Below, piece after piece: positions 24,882 through 33,752 of a DNA stretch of 35,719 nt. Below the pieces are notes generated by a model that made no database searches, was not told where the DNA came from, and worked only from the letters and a program-made list of their open reading frames with translations. This DNA comes from Alphaproteobacteria bacterium (GTDB lineage: Bacteria > Pseudomonadota > Alphaproteobacteria > UBA7985 > JAUIBT01). Position 1 is the first letter of the stretch, and the number at the start of each line of letters is the position of its first letter. Both the position numbers and the translations under genes were made by a program. The stretch covers positions 1-35,719 of the forward strand of contig JAUIDR010000036.1 in the NCBI GenBank assembly GCA_030428565.1, given 5' to 3'.

Positions 24882-25895
24882 CTAGGCTTTGCTTGTCTCG
24901 TAAGCGGCGAGGTTGGCCAGCATCTCAGACTTTCGCTCAGCGCTGGCGAAACTGCCGTTAATGCCATTGCGAGCGAGCTGGCCCAGGGCGGCGCGATCCA
25001 GGCCGAGTCCGTCTTGTACCAACTGGTAGTTCTCGCTCATATAGCCGCCAAAATAGGCCGGGTCGTCAGAGTTGATGCAGGCCGCGATTCCCATATCCAG
25101 CATGGGCTTGATGGGATGTTGGGCGATATCTGTGCAGTTCTTGAGCCGCATATTGGACTGCGGGCAGACCGTCAGGCAAATGCCCAGATCGGCAACGCGC
25201 TGTGCCAAGGCGGGGTCTTCCATGCAGCGGTTGCCGTGGTCGATACGGTCCACTTTCAAATGGTCAATAGCGCCGCTGACATACTCGGGCGGGCCTTCTT
25301 CGCCCGCGTGCGCCATGAGCTTTAAGCCCTCAGCGCGGCAACGATCAAACAAGCGTTGGAATTTTTCGGGTGGATTTCCGCGCTCCGAACTATCCAGCCC
25401 GACACCGATAAAGGCGTCGCGATGTGGTAGAGCCTGCTCCAGCGTTGCAAAGCCTTCTTCCTCGCTCAAATGGCGCAAGAAGCTCATGATGAGTTCGTGG
25501 CTTATGCCGTGGCGCGTCTTGGCCTCATTAAGGGCGGCCCTGATGCCATTGAGGGGCACTTCAAAGGCAATGCCGCGTTCTGTATGGCCTTGCGGGTCCC
25601 AAAAAATCTCAACGTGCTGGACGTTTTGCGCAGCCATCTTTGTAAGATAGGCCCAGGTCAGGTCGTAGTAATCCTGCTCAGTCTGCAGAACGTTCATGCC
25701 TTGATAATAGAGGTCTAGGAAGCTCTGGAGATCGCTGAAGTTATAGGCGGCTTGCAGAGCGCCAACCGACTCATAAGGCAGCTTGATACCGTTGCGCTCA
25801 GCGATTTGAAACATGAGCGCAGGTTCGAAGCTGCCTTCAATATGCAAGTGCAGCTCGACCTTCGGAAGTCCGGCGATATAGGCGTCAATGGTCAT
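24882..25895 (-). CDS. Adenine deaminase (adenosine/adenine deaminase family)
   Basis: A 337-residue metal-dependent deaminase. The metal motif is VELHLHIEGSFEP at residues 13-25, where HLHxEG rather than HLHLDG points to the adenine branch. DSSERGNPPEKF near 168, LMAHAGEEGPPE near 194 (metal His and catalytic Glu), VDRIDHGNRC, CPQSNMRL and INSDDPAYFGGYMSEN near 275 are also typical of fungal-type and Pseudomonas adenine deaminases (PA0148 type). It would turn adenine into hypoxanthine, the substrate of the neighbouring xanthine dehydrogenase. A GGGAG site precedes the ATG. Automated annotation often calls such proteins adenosine deaminase (add), which is the main alternative. Confidence 0.87.
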   Translation of the reverse strand: MTIDAYIAGLPKVELHLHIEGSFEPALMFQIAERNGIKLPYESVGALQAAYNFSDLQSFLDLYYQGMNVLQTEQDYYDLTWAYLTKMAAQNVQHVEIFWDPQGHTERGIAFEVPLNGIRAALNEAKTRHGISHELIMSFLRHLSEEEGFATLEQALPHRDAFIGVGLDSSERGNPPEKFQRLFDRCRAEGLKLMAHAGEEGPPEYVSGAIDHLKVDRIDHGNRCMEDPALAQRVADLGICLTVCPQSNMRLKNCTDIAQHPIKPMLDMGIAACINSDDPAYFGGYMSENYQLVQDGLGLDRAALGQLARNGINGSFASAERKSEMLANLAAYETSKA

Positions 25896-25962
25896 AAATG
25901 GCTCCCAATTTTACGCGCACGACGGCGCTTTATATTTGTTATCAAAGGGTTCGTTTTTGCGC

Positions 25963-25991
25963 CTGGCGCCGACAACCAAGATTGGCGCCGG
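25963..25991. other. Hairpin immediately after xdhC
   Basis: Arms CTGGCGCC (25963-25970) and GGCGCCGG (25984-25991) can pair over eight positions (one G-T). The right arm touches the xdhC stop. No T-run follows on the minus strand, so it may be an mRNA-stabilising or processing stem separating the xdh part from the deaminase part of the transcript, not a true terminator. Confidence 0.45.
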
Positions 25992-26834
25992 TTAGGCTTG
26001 GCGCGCTGGTGGCCGCAAGCTTATCATAGTCGCTGAGCGCAAGGCCAGCAGCTCGGCAGCCAGCGAAGCGGCGATAACTTCGGGCTCCTTGCCGCGGATA
26101 CCCGCTAGACCAATGGGGCAGACGATGGGGCTGGGGTCTAGGCCTTGCAGGCGCAGCTGCTTTAAAAAGCGCGCCCGCTTGGTCTGTGATCCAATCAAGC
26201 CAATGTGGCCGACATTGCCAATTTGCAAAAGGGCGGCGCATAGCTCTAGATCTAGCGCATGGTCATGGGTCATGACGATGTGCCAGCTCCCTGGCGGTGC
26301 CAGGGCAATCGCCGTCCTGTGATCGCGCTCTTGTGCTGCAAATTGCGGTCGCTCGTCCACGCCGACGACGTGAAAGGGCAGCGGAGCCATGGCTAGTAGG
26401 GCAGCGCGCCCGACATGCCCTTGGCCGTGTAGGTAGACCCAAGGCCTCCAGTCCTTTGGTGTAGCGGCGTCACCGGTAAGCCAGCGAAAGCCCAAGCGCA
26501 GATAGCCGCCACAGCATTGTTGCGTGGCGGGGCCTAGCGGCAGCTCCAGCGTGGCATCCTTGTCGCTGATGGGGGGCAGGCTTCTGCTCTGATCGTCATT
26601 TTCAACCAGGGTTAGGGCGCAGCGCTCGATCAGGCGGCGGGCGTGGCGCATGGCCAGCCATTCCAGGCGCCCGCCACCGATGGTGCCGCCGCAGGTCGCA
26701 GCGCTGACCCACATGTGGGTGCCGGCCTCACGCGGCGTCGAACCCCAAGCTTCCAAGATCTCAATTTCAATCTTGGGATCACTTGCCGTCGCCGCCTTAG
26801 CCGCGTTTGCAGGGTTGAGGTCAGGGACTCTCAT
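25992..26834 (-). CDS. xdhC: Xanthine dehydrogenase accessory protein XdhC
   Basis: A 280-residue XdhC/CoxI-family protein. The N-terminal domain has STPREAGTHMWVS near residue 32 and GTIGGGRLEW near 50. The pair of cysteines in GPATQQCCGG near 104 is typical of XdhC. A Rossmann-like C-terminal half follows, with YLHGQGHVGRAAL and HIGLIGSQTKRARFLKQL, then PIGLAGIRGKEPEVIAASLA. XdhC binds molybdenum cofactor, promotes its sulfuration and inserts it into XdhB, but is not part of the mature enzyme. It begins 15 bp after the xdhB stop, so it belongs to the same operon. Confidence 0.93.
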   Translation of the reverse strand: MRVPDLNPANAAKAATASDPKIEIEILEAWGSTPREAGTHMWVSAATCGGTIGGGRLEWLAMRHARRLIERCALTLVENDDQSRSLPPISDKDATLELPLGPATQQCCGGYLRLGFRWLTGDAATPKDWRPWVYLHGQGHVGRAALLAMAPLPFHVVGVDERPQFAAQERDHRTAIALAPPGSWHIVMTHDHALDLELCAALLQIGNVGHIGLIGSQTKRARFLKQLRLQGLDPSPIVCPIGLAGIRGKEPEVIAASLAAELLALRSATMISLRPPARQA

Positions 26835-26849
26835 CGAATGCCCCGCTCG

Positions 26850-29159
26850 TCACACCGCCGCTGCGTTGGCCGCATCGAGGCAACGCAGCACCTCTTCGGC
26901 TGTCGCTGGCGCATCAAGGTCTGGCCAATAGCCGGGACCACCCAAGCCTGAAATGGCATGCGCGAGCGCCGAATGAACCGAGATCGCCAGCATAAAGGGC
27001 GGCTCCCCCACAGCTTTCGAGCGATGCACGGTGGCCTCAGGGTTCTTGTTGTCATACAGCGTGATGTTCAGCACATCCGGGCGGTCGGTCGCTGTTGGAA
27101 TCTTATAGGTGCTAGGCGCGTGCGTCAGCAGCTGGCCTTTGTCGTTGAAAACGAGCTGTTCCATGGTCAGCCAGCCCATGCCTTGAATGTAGGCCCCTTC
27201 GATCTGCCCCAGGTCGATGGCCGGGTTGATGGATTGTCCGACATCGTGCAGCAGATCTGCACGCACCACGCGGTTGGCACCGGTCAGCGTGTCGATCTCG
27301 ACTTCTGACACAGCGGCGCCGTGTGCGAAATAGAAGAAGGGACGCCCCTTGCCGGTCTTGGCATCCCAACCGATGCCGGGCGTCGCGAAGTGACCGGTAG
27401 CGCTGAGCGGGATACGCGCGAACCAAGCCGCACGCGCCATTTCGGCATAGCTCATGTGGTGAAAGCCGATCAACACGCGACCATCTTTGAACAGCGGCAA
27501 AGCGTCGGTCTCAAATTTCTGCTGCAAAAACCGCGTAAGCCGCTGTTTGAGGGTCTTGCACGCCGCCAAGGCCGCCGCGCCGTTCAAGTCGGTGCCCGAT
27601 GAGGCAGCCGTCGGTGAGGTATTGGGCACCTTGTCTGTCCGGGTCGCCGAAATTTTCACCATGTCTAGCGGTACGCCGAACTGATGCGCCACCACTTGCG
27701 CAACTTTCAGATAAAGGCCTTGGCCCATCTCTGTGCCGCCGTGGTTTATCAGGATAGAGCCATCCTTATAGATATTCAGCAAGGCGCCCGCTTGGTTCAA
27801 AAATGAAATGGTAAAACTAATACCAAACTTGACGGGCGTCAGTGCGATGCCGCGCCGATAGCGCCCTGCGCTCTGGTTGGCGGCTTCGATTTCGGCTCGA
27901 CGCTGGCGATAATCAGCGCTGACTTCCAATTGACGGATCAACGGCTCTAAGACCCGTTCTTTGACCTGCATGCCATAGGGCGCAATGTCACCGTGGCGGC
28001 CATAAAGATTTTCTAAGCGCACATCCAAGGGATCTTTGCCCAAGCGCGCCGCGATTTGATCCATTGCACGTTCAATCGCCACCATGCCTTGCGGACCACC
28101 GAAGCCGCGATAGGCGGTGTTTGAGACCGTATTGGAGCGATAGCGGTGCGAGGTTATGCGATGCTCGGGAATGAAATAGGCGTTATCAGAGTGAAACACT
28201 GCGCGATCGCAGACCGCCGCTGACAGGTCCGCCGAATGGCCACAGCGCGCCGCTAGATCGAAGGTGCCTGCATATACGCGACCGCTGTCGTCATAGCCCA
28301 AGCGATAGTCCACGCGAAAATCGTGCCGCTTGCCGGTCGTCACCATGTCGTCGTCCCGGTCCAAACGCAGTTTGACCGGCCGCCCGGTATGATAAGCCGC
28401 CAATGTTGCCATCATGGCGGTGTGGGCGGCTTGGCTCTCTTTACCGCCAAAAGCGCCGCCCATGCGCCGCACTTCAACCGTTATTTCTGCTGACGAAAGC
28501 TCTAGCAAGTGGCCCAACATCTCTTGAACTTCGGTCGGGTGCTGGGTGGAGCTGACTACCCGCAGGCCATCGGGAGAGGGCAGCGCCAACGCGATTTGCC
28601 CCTCAAGATACATATGCTCTTGGCCGCCGATTTCGATCCGACCTTCCAGCTTGTGTTGGGCCTTGGCGAGGGCGGCTTCGGCATCACCGGTCACAACTTC
28701 GAGGGTAGGCATGACATGCTCGTCGCGTTCAACGATCTGGTCATAAGTGACGGCGGCGGGCCGTTCTTCAGCTTCAAATTTGGCTAGGCGTGCGGCGCGT
28801 CGCGCCTGGTCCCTGGTCTCCGCAGCCACCACGAAAAGGGGCTGCTGGGCATAGCTGGTCTGATCGCTGGCCAACAAGGGTTCGTCATGGACCACCGATC
28901 CAGCGTTGTTTTCGCCAGGAATATCGGCGGCGGTGAAGACGGCCACCACTCCGGGGGCCTGGCGCACGGCATCAAGGTCCATGGCCACGATGCGCGCTGG
29001 GAAGGCTGGTCCCAAGCCCATTGCGGCGTGTAGGCAGCCCGCGGGCTCGCGAATATCATCGCAGTAAAGAGCCTGGCCCGTAACGTGCTGACCGGCGGAA
29101 TCATGCTCCAGCGCGCGCCCCAGGGGATTGGCGATCTCGGGCTTTGAAATCTGGTTCAT
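26850..29159 (-). CDS. xdhB: Xanthine dehydrogenase, molybdopterin-binding subunit XdhB
   Basis: A 769-residue Moco subunit at normal length. It starts with the family LGRALEHDSAGQHVTGQALY segment. Active-site motifs are GGAFGGKESQAAHTA (about residues 235-249, with the substrate Glu), NTAYRGFGGPQGM near 335 (substrate Arg), NHGGTEMGQGLY near 475, ATSPTAASSGTDLNG-like Moco loop near 515, and VGEPPFMLAIS near 716 with the catalytic Glu. It oxidises hypoxanthine to xanthine and xanthine to urate at the sulfurated molybdenum centre. Its ATG overlaps the xdhA stop by 4 bp (ATGA), giving coupled translation. Confidence 0.95.
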   Translation of the reverse strand: MNQISKPEIANPLGRALEHDSAGQHVTGQALYCDDIREPAGCLHAAMGLGPAFPARIVAMDLDAVRQAPGVVAVFTAADIPGENNAGSVVHDEPLLASDQTSYAQQPLFVVAAETRDQARRAARLAKFEAEERPAAVTYDQIVERDEHVMPTLEVVTGDAEAALAKAQHKLEGRIEIGGQEHMYLEGQIALALPSPDGLRVVSSTQHPTEVQEMLGHLLELSSAEITVEVRRMGGAFGGKESQAAHTAMMATLAAYHTGRPVKLRLDRDDDMVTTGKRHDFRVDYRLGYDDSGRVYAGTFDLAARCGHSADLSAAVCDRAVFHSDNAYFIPEHRITSHRYRSNTVSNTAYRGFGGPQGMVAIERAMDQIAARLGKDPLDVRLENLYGRHGDIAPYGMQVKERVLEPLIRQLEVSADYRQRRAEIEAANQSAGRYRRGIALTPVKFGISFTISFLNQAGALLNIYKDGSILINHGGTEMGQGLYLKVAQVVAHQFGVPLDMVKISATRTDKVPNTSPTAASSGTDLNGAAALAACKTLKQRLTRFLQQKFETDALPLFKDGRVLIGFHHMSYAEMARAAWFARIPLSATGHFATPGIGWDAKTGKGRPFFYFAHGAAVSEVEIDTLTGANRVVRADLLHDVGQSINPAIDLGQIEGAYIQGMGWLTMEQLVFNDKGQLLTHAPSTYKIPTATDRPDVLNITLYDNKNPEATVHRSKAVGEPPFMLAISVHSALAHAISGLGGPGYWPDLDAPATAEEVLRCLDAANAAAV

Positions 29160-30532
29160 TGTGCAGCCTCCTGACTGGGGTTGCTTGCGTCGGGCTCCAA
29201 AAAGGCACGCAACAGATTTTCAGCAACGCGCAGGCGATAGGCCTTGCTCGCCCGAAGATCGCTCAGCGGCTCAAAATCTTTGTGGATGTCGCTGGCCTGG
29301 CGCGAGGCCATGACGGTTTTTGCCAGCTTGGGCGTTGCGGCCATGCCTCCGAACGCCAGCCTGAGGCCGACGCTGGTCTCGCTGAAAGCAGCCAACACGG
29401 CGGTAATGTCTTGGTCGATACGACGCGAGACCTTTTCGACCATTAGGCGTTGGCCGGGCTGACGACGCGGCACAAGTACGGCCTCGACGAATTCGTCCTC
29501 AGCTAGATCTTGTTTGCCGTAGGCGATGAAATAGTCCTCCAAAGCCACTTCGCGCAGCGTTTCACCCTTGCGCAAACGCAAGCTGGCGCCGAGCGCGATC
29601 ATCAGCGGCGGCCCGTCGCCGATGGGCGAGCCGTTGGCAATATTGCCGCCCAGCGTTCCAGACGCGCGCACCTGGACCGAGCCCAGGCGCTCAAACCAGT
29701 CTCGGGCTTCCGGGTAATCTTGCAGCAAGGTCGGACCGACCTGGCTGTAGGGGACAGCGGCGCCAAAACAGAAGTGCTCGGCGGTCTGTTCGACAGCGTG
29801 GAGCTCGTGAACATAGGTGGTAAGGATCAACTTGGGCGGCTGTTTGAGCCCTTTGGTCATCCAAAGGCCCACATCGGTTGCACCGGCCACTATTAGGGCG
29901 TCGGGGTGAACCGAACGCAAGCTGGCCAAGTCCTTTAAGGTGCTGGGCGCATAGATGCTGCCGGTGGTGCCGTGGCACTCAAACCCACCGGCGTCGCTGG
30001 CCTTGATCCAGGATTCTGCCGCGTCGAGCTTAGCGCGAAAGGCTGCGGGTTGCGGGGTGTTTCGTTGCCCTTCAAAGGCGCGAATCAACCCTCCGTAGCC
30101 GGTACAGCGGCAGAGGTTGCCCGCAATTTGCACCTCGGCACTATGCTCCACCTTGCCCAATTGACCCGCGACCATGCTGGCGATGAATCCGGGTGTGCAA
30201 AAGCCACACTGGCTGCCGTGCTCGTCGACAACAGCTTGTTGGATGGGGTGCAGAGCTTGGCGGTTGCCGAAGTCTTCGACGCTAAAAATCGCGGTCCCGT
30301 CCAGATTGGCGAGCGGAAAGATGCAGGCGTTAACGGGTTGATAATCAATATGCTCGCCTTGCTTGCGCGCCAAAACCACGCTGCAAGCCCCGCAATCGCC
30401 CTCGTTGCAGCCTTCTTTGGTACCGCGAGCTTGTTGGTGTTCGCGCAGCCAGCCGAGCAGCATATCTGTTGGCTCAACAGCCTCTAGGCTATGGCTTCGC
30501 CCTGCGTAAAAAAATGTGATGCCTGTACGCAC
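29156..30532 (-). CDS. xdhA: Xanthine dehydrogenase, FeS/FAD subunit XdhA
   Basis: A 458-residue subunit with two 2Fe-2S clusters and FAD. The first cluster has CNEGDCGACSVV (about residues 42-53) and a Cys in VNACIFPL. The second has QCGFCTPGFIASM (about 107-119) and LCRCTGYGGLIRAF. The FAD domain contains LIVAGATDVGLWMTKG near 214, ASGTLGGNIANGSPIGD near 285, and a C-terminal CO-dehydrogenase-flavoprotein-like domain. It passes electrons from the molybdenum centre to NAD. The start is a GTG at 30532; the closest upstream ATG is out of frame. First gene of an xdhABC operon with a palindrome 18 bp upstream. Confidence 0.94.
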   Translation of the reverse strand: MRTGITFFYAGRSHSLEAVEPTDMLLGWLREHQQARGTKEGCNEGDCGACSVVLARKQGEHIDYQPVNACIFPLANLDGTAIFSVEDFGNRQALHPIQQAVVDEHGSQCGFCTPGFIASMVAGQLGKVEHSAEVQIAGNLCRCTGYGGLIRAFEGQRNTPQPAAFRAKLDAAESWIKASDAGGFECHGTTGSIYAPSTLKDLASLRSVHPDALIVAGATDVGLWMTKGLKQPPKLILTTYVHELHAVEQTAEHFCFGAAVPYSQVGPTLLQDYPEARDWFERLGSVQVRASGTLGGNIANGSPIGDGPPLMIALGASLRLRKGETLREVALEDYFIAYGKQDLAEDEFVEAVLVPRRQPGQRLMVEKVSRRIDQDITAVLAAFSETSVGLRLAFGGMAATPKLAKTVMASRQASDIHKDFEPLSDLRASKAYRLRVAENLLRAFLEPDASNPSQEAAQ

Positions 30533-30549
30533 TTCATGTCCCTGGTTAT

Positions 30550-30564
30550 TTGGCCGACGGCCAA
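30550..30564. promoter_or_regulatory. Palindrome upstream of xdhA
   Basis: TTGGCCG and CGGCCAA flank a single central base, forming a perfect inverted repeat of 15 bp. It ends 18 bp before the xdhA GTG and could be the operator of a purine-responsive regulator or an mRNA stem near the ribosome site. No regulator gene is adjacent in this window. Confidence 0.5.
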
Positions 30565-30585
30565 GGCCGCGCCCTTTGTTTTTCT

Positions 30586-30597
30586 GAACATTTGTTC
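30586..30597. promoter_or_regulatory. LexA-like box GAACATTTGTTC between xdhA and uvrD
   Basis: The 12 bases fit GAAC-N4-GTTC, the layout known for Gram-positive LexA boxes. Alphaproteobacterial LexA normally uses a GTTC-N7-GTTC direct repeat, so the match is suggestive only. It lies about 150 bp before the uvrD ATG; uvrD is an SOS gene in many bacteria. Confidence 0.3.
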
Positions 30598-30745
30598 TGG
30601 TTGCGCAGAGCCTGTCTCAATTGCTCGGTCTTGGCAAGGCCAGAATGTCGCAGCACGAAGCAAGTTACCCCCAATCAACGGAGAAGATTTCGCGTATTGG
30701 AACCCAGGGCTTAACCCGGCTGCGGGTTGGGCTTATTTAGAAGTC

Positions 30746-33175
30746 ATGAATCGATTCTCCTATGCCCCTAATTTGCCCTCTGGATCCACCCTTGGCTTGG
30801 TCATGAGCCCCGACGGCGGCTCCGGTGACTTGCCGGACCAATCCGAATTGCTGCGACGCTTTCCTTGGCTTGAGGGCTTGAACGCTCCTCAACAAGACGC
30901 CGTCTTAACCACCGAAGGGCCGGTCTTGATGCTGGCGGGCGCTGGTACAGGCAAAACGCGCGCCTTGACGACGCGCATCGCGCATCTGTTGCTGACGGGC
31001 CAAGCGCGGCCAGGGCAGATCTTGGCCGTGACCTTCACCAACAAAGCCGCCAAGGAAATGCGCGAACGGATTGAGGGCATGATCGGCCACCCCACAGAGG
31101 GCTGGTGGGTCGGCACCTTTCACGCCATTTGTACGCGGATTTTGCGCCGCCACGCGTCAGCCGTTGGGTTGAAGTCGAATTTTTCCATCTTGGATGATGA
31201 CGACCAATTGCGTCTCATCAAGCAGATCATGCGCGCGATGGACCTGGACGAAAAGCGCTGGAATGCGCGCGCGACGCTGGGGCTCATTAGCCGCTGGAAG
31301 GATAAGGGGCTTATTCCGTCTAAGGTTCCCGCCAGCGAGGTCAGCGACTTTGCGAACGGCCGTCTGCTGGATATTTATTCGACCTACCAAGAGCGGCTTT
31401 TGACCCTCAATGCATGCGATTTCGGCGATCTGCTGTTGCATTGTCTGACGCTCTTTACCCAAGAGCCCGAGATTCTGGCAGACTACCAAGACCGCTTTGC
31501 CTTCATGCTGGTCGATGAATATCAGGATACCAACGTCGCCCAGTATTTGTGGCTGCGTTTGCTGGCGCAAAAGCGAAAAAATATCTGCTGTGTGGGCGAT
31601 GACGACCAGTCGATCTATGGCTGGAGAGGCGCTGAAGTCGGCAACATTCTGCGCTTTGAAAAGGATTTTCCCGGCGCCAAGGTCATTCGCCTAGAACAGA
31701 ATTATCGTTCGACCTCGACCATTCTGGCCGCTGCATCAGGATTGATCGCGCACAACGAGGGACGCCTCGGCAAGACGCTCTGGACCCAGGACAACAGCAC
31801 CGACAAAGTGCAAGTACGCGGCTATTGGGATGGCGATGAAGAGGCTCGCCAAATCGCCGAGACCATCGAGCAGCATCAAATCAAGGGAACACGCCTGCAC
31901 GATATGGCAGTGTTGGTGCGCTCGTCCTCCATGATGCGCGGCCTTGAAGAACGCTTTGTCACCGTCGGCATTCCTTATCGCGTCGTCGGTGGTCCGCGTT
32001 TCTATGAACGGCGCGAAATCCGTGACGCGCTGGCCTACTTGCGAGTGGTGGCGCAACCTGCTGACGACTTGGCCTTTGAGCGCATCGTTAATGTGCCCAA
32101 GCGCGGTATCGGGCCGACCAGCGTGCAAAAACTCTATGGCATTCAGCGCGACATTGGGTTGCCGCTGACCGGTGTCGTTGAGCAGGTTCTGCGCACCGAC
32201 GAAATCGGCGGCAAGGCACGCAAATCCTTGCAGGTCTTAATGGGGGATTTCGATCGTTGGCGCTCTATGGTGGCTTCAACGCCGCATCCTGAGCTGACCG
32301 AAATCATTCTAGACGAGAGCGGCTATACGGAGATGTGGCGTCTTGATCGCTCCCCCGAAGCGCCCGGTCGTCTGGAGAACCTAAAAGAACTCATTTCAGC
32401 CATGGCCAGCTTCGACTCCTTGGCGAGTTTCTTGGAGCACGTGTCACTTGTCATGGAAGGCCTGGAAGATCAAAGCACGGATATGGTCTCGATCATGACC
32501 CTGCACGCCGCCAAGGGCTTGGAGTTCGATTTGGTATTCTTGCCGGGGTGGGAGCAAGGCCAGTTTCCCAACCAACGCGCGCTCGACGCTGAAGGACAAA
32601 AGGGCTTGGAAGAAGAACGGCGCCTGGGCTACGTCGGCATTACGCGGGCGCGCAAGTCGCTCTATATCTCCTACGCGGGGCGGCGGCGAATCCACGGCCA
32701 ATATACCGACGCTCTGCCATCCCAGTTCTTGGAAGAATTGCCCGACGAACAGCTTGAGATGATCAGCACGGCGTCAAGCTGGGGCAGCAATTGGCTGCAT
32801 CAAGATTCGGGCTTTTCAGCGCCCTCGACGGGCTTTGGTGCCAATTGGGGCGCAAGCTGGAGCAGTCAGGCAGCGCCGCGGACCCGGACCAGCGGCGGTA
32901 GTGACCGTGGTTTCGGCTACGAGAGTCCCGGCTGGAAGCGCGCGCAGGCTCGGCGCAATCAGGGCAAGATTATTCAAGGCAGCCCAAAGGACATGCAGCC
33001 TGGTCACACCGTCAAAGCGACGCGCAATTACAAGCAAGGTGAGCGGGTCTTTCACCAGAAGTTCGGCTATGGCGAAGTGAGCCTGGTGGATAAAGACAAG
33101 CTGGTCGTAAACTTTGACGTCAGTGGCGAGAAGAAGATTATGTCAAGTTTCGTCGTGCCGGCCTCCGAGGCCTGA
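30746..33175 (+). CDS. uvrD: DNA helicase II, UvrD/PcrA type
   Basis: An 809-residue superfamily 1A 3'-5' helicase. The motifs are LNAPQQDAV (Q motif), LAGAGTGKTR (motif I, about 63-72), AVTFTNKAAKEM (Ia), MLVDEYQDTN (II, about 254), CCVGDDDQSIYGWRGAE (III), RLEQNYRST (IV), MTLHAAKGLEFDLVFLPGWE (V) and YVGITRARK (VI, about 628). The C-terminal 45 residues, starting GERVFHQKFGYGEV, form the small Tudor-like domain of UvrD/PcrA that contacts RNA polymerase. The protein unwinds DNA in nucleotide excision and mismatch repair. The ATG at 30746 follows TAGAAG. The open frame extends back to 30491, but that part is Cys-rich, unlike the family and overlaps xdhA. A Ser/Gly-rich linker is seen near 690-750. 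Confidence 0.93.
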   Translation: MNRFSYAPNLPSGSTLGLVMSPDGGSGDLPDQSELLRRFPWLEGLNAPQQDAVLTTEGPVLMLAGAGTGKTRALTTRIAHLLLTGQARPGQILAVTFTNKAAKEMRERIEGMIGHPTEGWWVGTFHAICTRILRRHASAVGLKSNFSILDDDDQLRLIKQIMRAMDLDEKRWNARATLGLISRWKDKGLIPSKVPASEVSDFANGRLLDIYSTYQERLLTLNACDFGDLLLHCLTLFTQEPEILADYQDRFAFMLVDEYQDTNVAQYLWLRLLAQKRKNICCVGDDDQSIYGWRGAEVGNILRFEKDFPGAKVIRLEQNYRSTSTILAAASGLIAHNEGRLGKTLWTQDNSTDKVQVRGYWDGDEEARQIAETIEQHQIKGTRLHDMAVLVRSSSMMRGLEERFVTVGIPYRVVGGPRFYERREIRDALAYLRVVAQPADDLAFERIVNVPKRGIGPTSVQKLYGIQRDIGLPLTGVVEQVLRTDEIGGKARKSLQVLMGDFDRWRSMVASTPHPELTEIILDESGYTEMWRLDRSPEAPGRLENLKELISAMASFDSLASFLEHVSLVMEGLEDQSTDMVSIMTLHAAKGLEFDLVFLPGWEQGQFPNQRALDAEGQKGLEEERRLGYVGITRARKSLYISYAGRRRIHGQYTDALPSQFLEELPDEQLEMISTASSWGSNWLHQDSGFSAPSTGFGANWGASWSSQAAPRTRTSGGSDRGFGYESPGWKRAQARRNQGKIIQGSPKDMQPGHTVKATRNYKQGERVFHQKFGYGEVSLVDKDKLVVNFDVSGEKKIMSSFVVPASEA

Positions 33176-33281
33176 ACCTGTCAAAACTGGGCGTGGGCGA
33201 TGGGGATTCGCAAAATGGCCTAAGGCTTCCACTTGGCCTGGTAAGTGATACAATTTGCTCGGTCTTTTAAGGAGTAAGCCT

Positions 33282-33671
33282 ATGTTTCGATCTGTTGGTG
33301 CCACGTTGGTCGCAGCGTTGAGCGCAGCCCTTGTGTTGACGTCGGTTAGCGTTGGTGCCCACGCCGCCGGTGCCATTGCCTTCAATCCTTACAACATGGC
33401 TTGGGGCTGGGCGTCAGGCTATTCGACCCAGATACAGGCTAAGAACCAAGCCAACTTCAACTGTAAGTACAATTGCAACAATTGGGTCACGTTCAGCAAA
33501 GGCCAGTGCGCTTTTGCGGCGGCGGATTGGACCCGGAGCAACAACAGCTACAGCGGTGCTTTTGGTTGGGGGCGCTCGTCCAACAAGTCGACCGCGCGCA
33601 ATAGAGCGCTGATCGAGTGCCGTAATCACGGCGGTCGCGATTGTCGTATCCTCGTTTGGTCCTGCGACTAA
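33282..33671 (+). CDS. Secreted small cysteine-rich protein, DUF4189-like
   Basis: A 129-residue precursor. An AAGGAG site (33269-33274) precedes the ATG. The Sec signal peptide ends around VGAHA (residue 28), leaving a mature protein of about 100 residues. The mature part has six cysteines (FNC, YNC, GQC, IEC, RDC, WSC) and two similar halves, each with WG followed by a run that includes A and N residues (AWGWASGYSTQIQAKNQA and AFGWGRSSNKSTARNRA). That arrangement matches DUF4189-type proteins as I remember them. The six cysteines suggest three disulfides in the periplasm or outside. Function is unknown. Confidence 0.82.
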   Translation: MFRSVGATLVAALSAALVLTSVSVGAHAAGAIAFNPYNMAWGWASGYSTQIQAKNQANFNCKYNCNNWVTFSKGQCAFAAADWTRSNNSYSGAFGWGRSSNKSTARNRALIECRNHGGRDCRILVWSCD

Positions 33672-33696
33672 CTTGCTTGCGCATAGATATAAGAAA

Positions 33697-33724
33697 AAGA
33701 GCGGACCCGAGGGCCCGCTCTTTG
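33697..33724. terminator. Bidirectional terminator after the DUF4189-like gene
   Basis: Arms AAAGAGCGG (33697-33705) and CCGCTCTTT (33716-33724) form a 9-bp stem that begins within an A-run and ends with TTT. It lies between the rightward DUF4189-like gene and the leftward fasciclin gene and can serve both. Confidence 0.82.
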
Positions 33725-33752
33725 TCGTTGTTGCGATTTTACTGCCCGCAAG

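Noticed and set aside
30491-30745. 85-codon in-frame extension upstream of uvrD
   Set aside because: It overlaps the start of xdhA, is Cys/Trp-rich and unlike helicase N-termini. The ATG at 30746 has a plausible ribosome site and gives a normal helicase.
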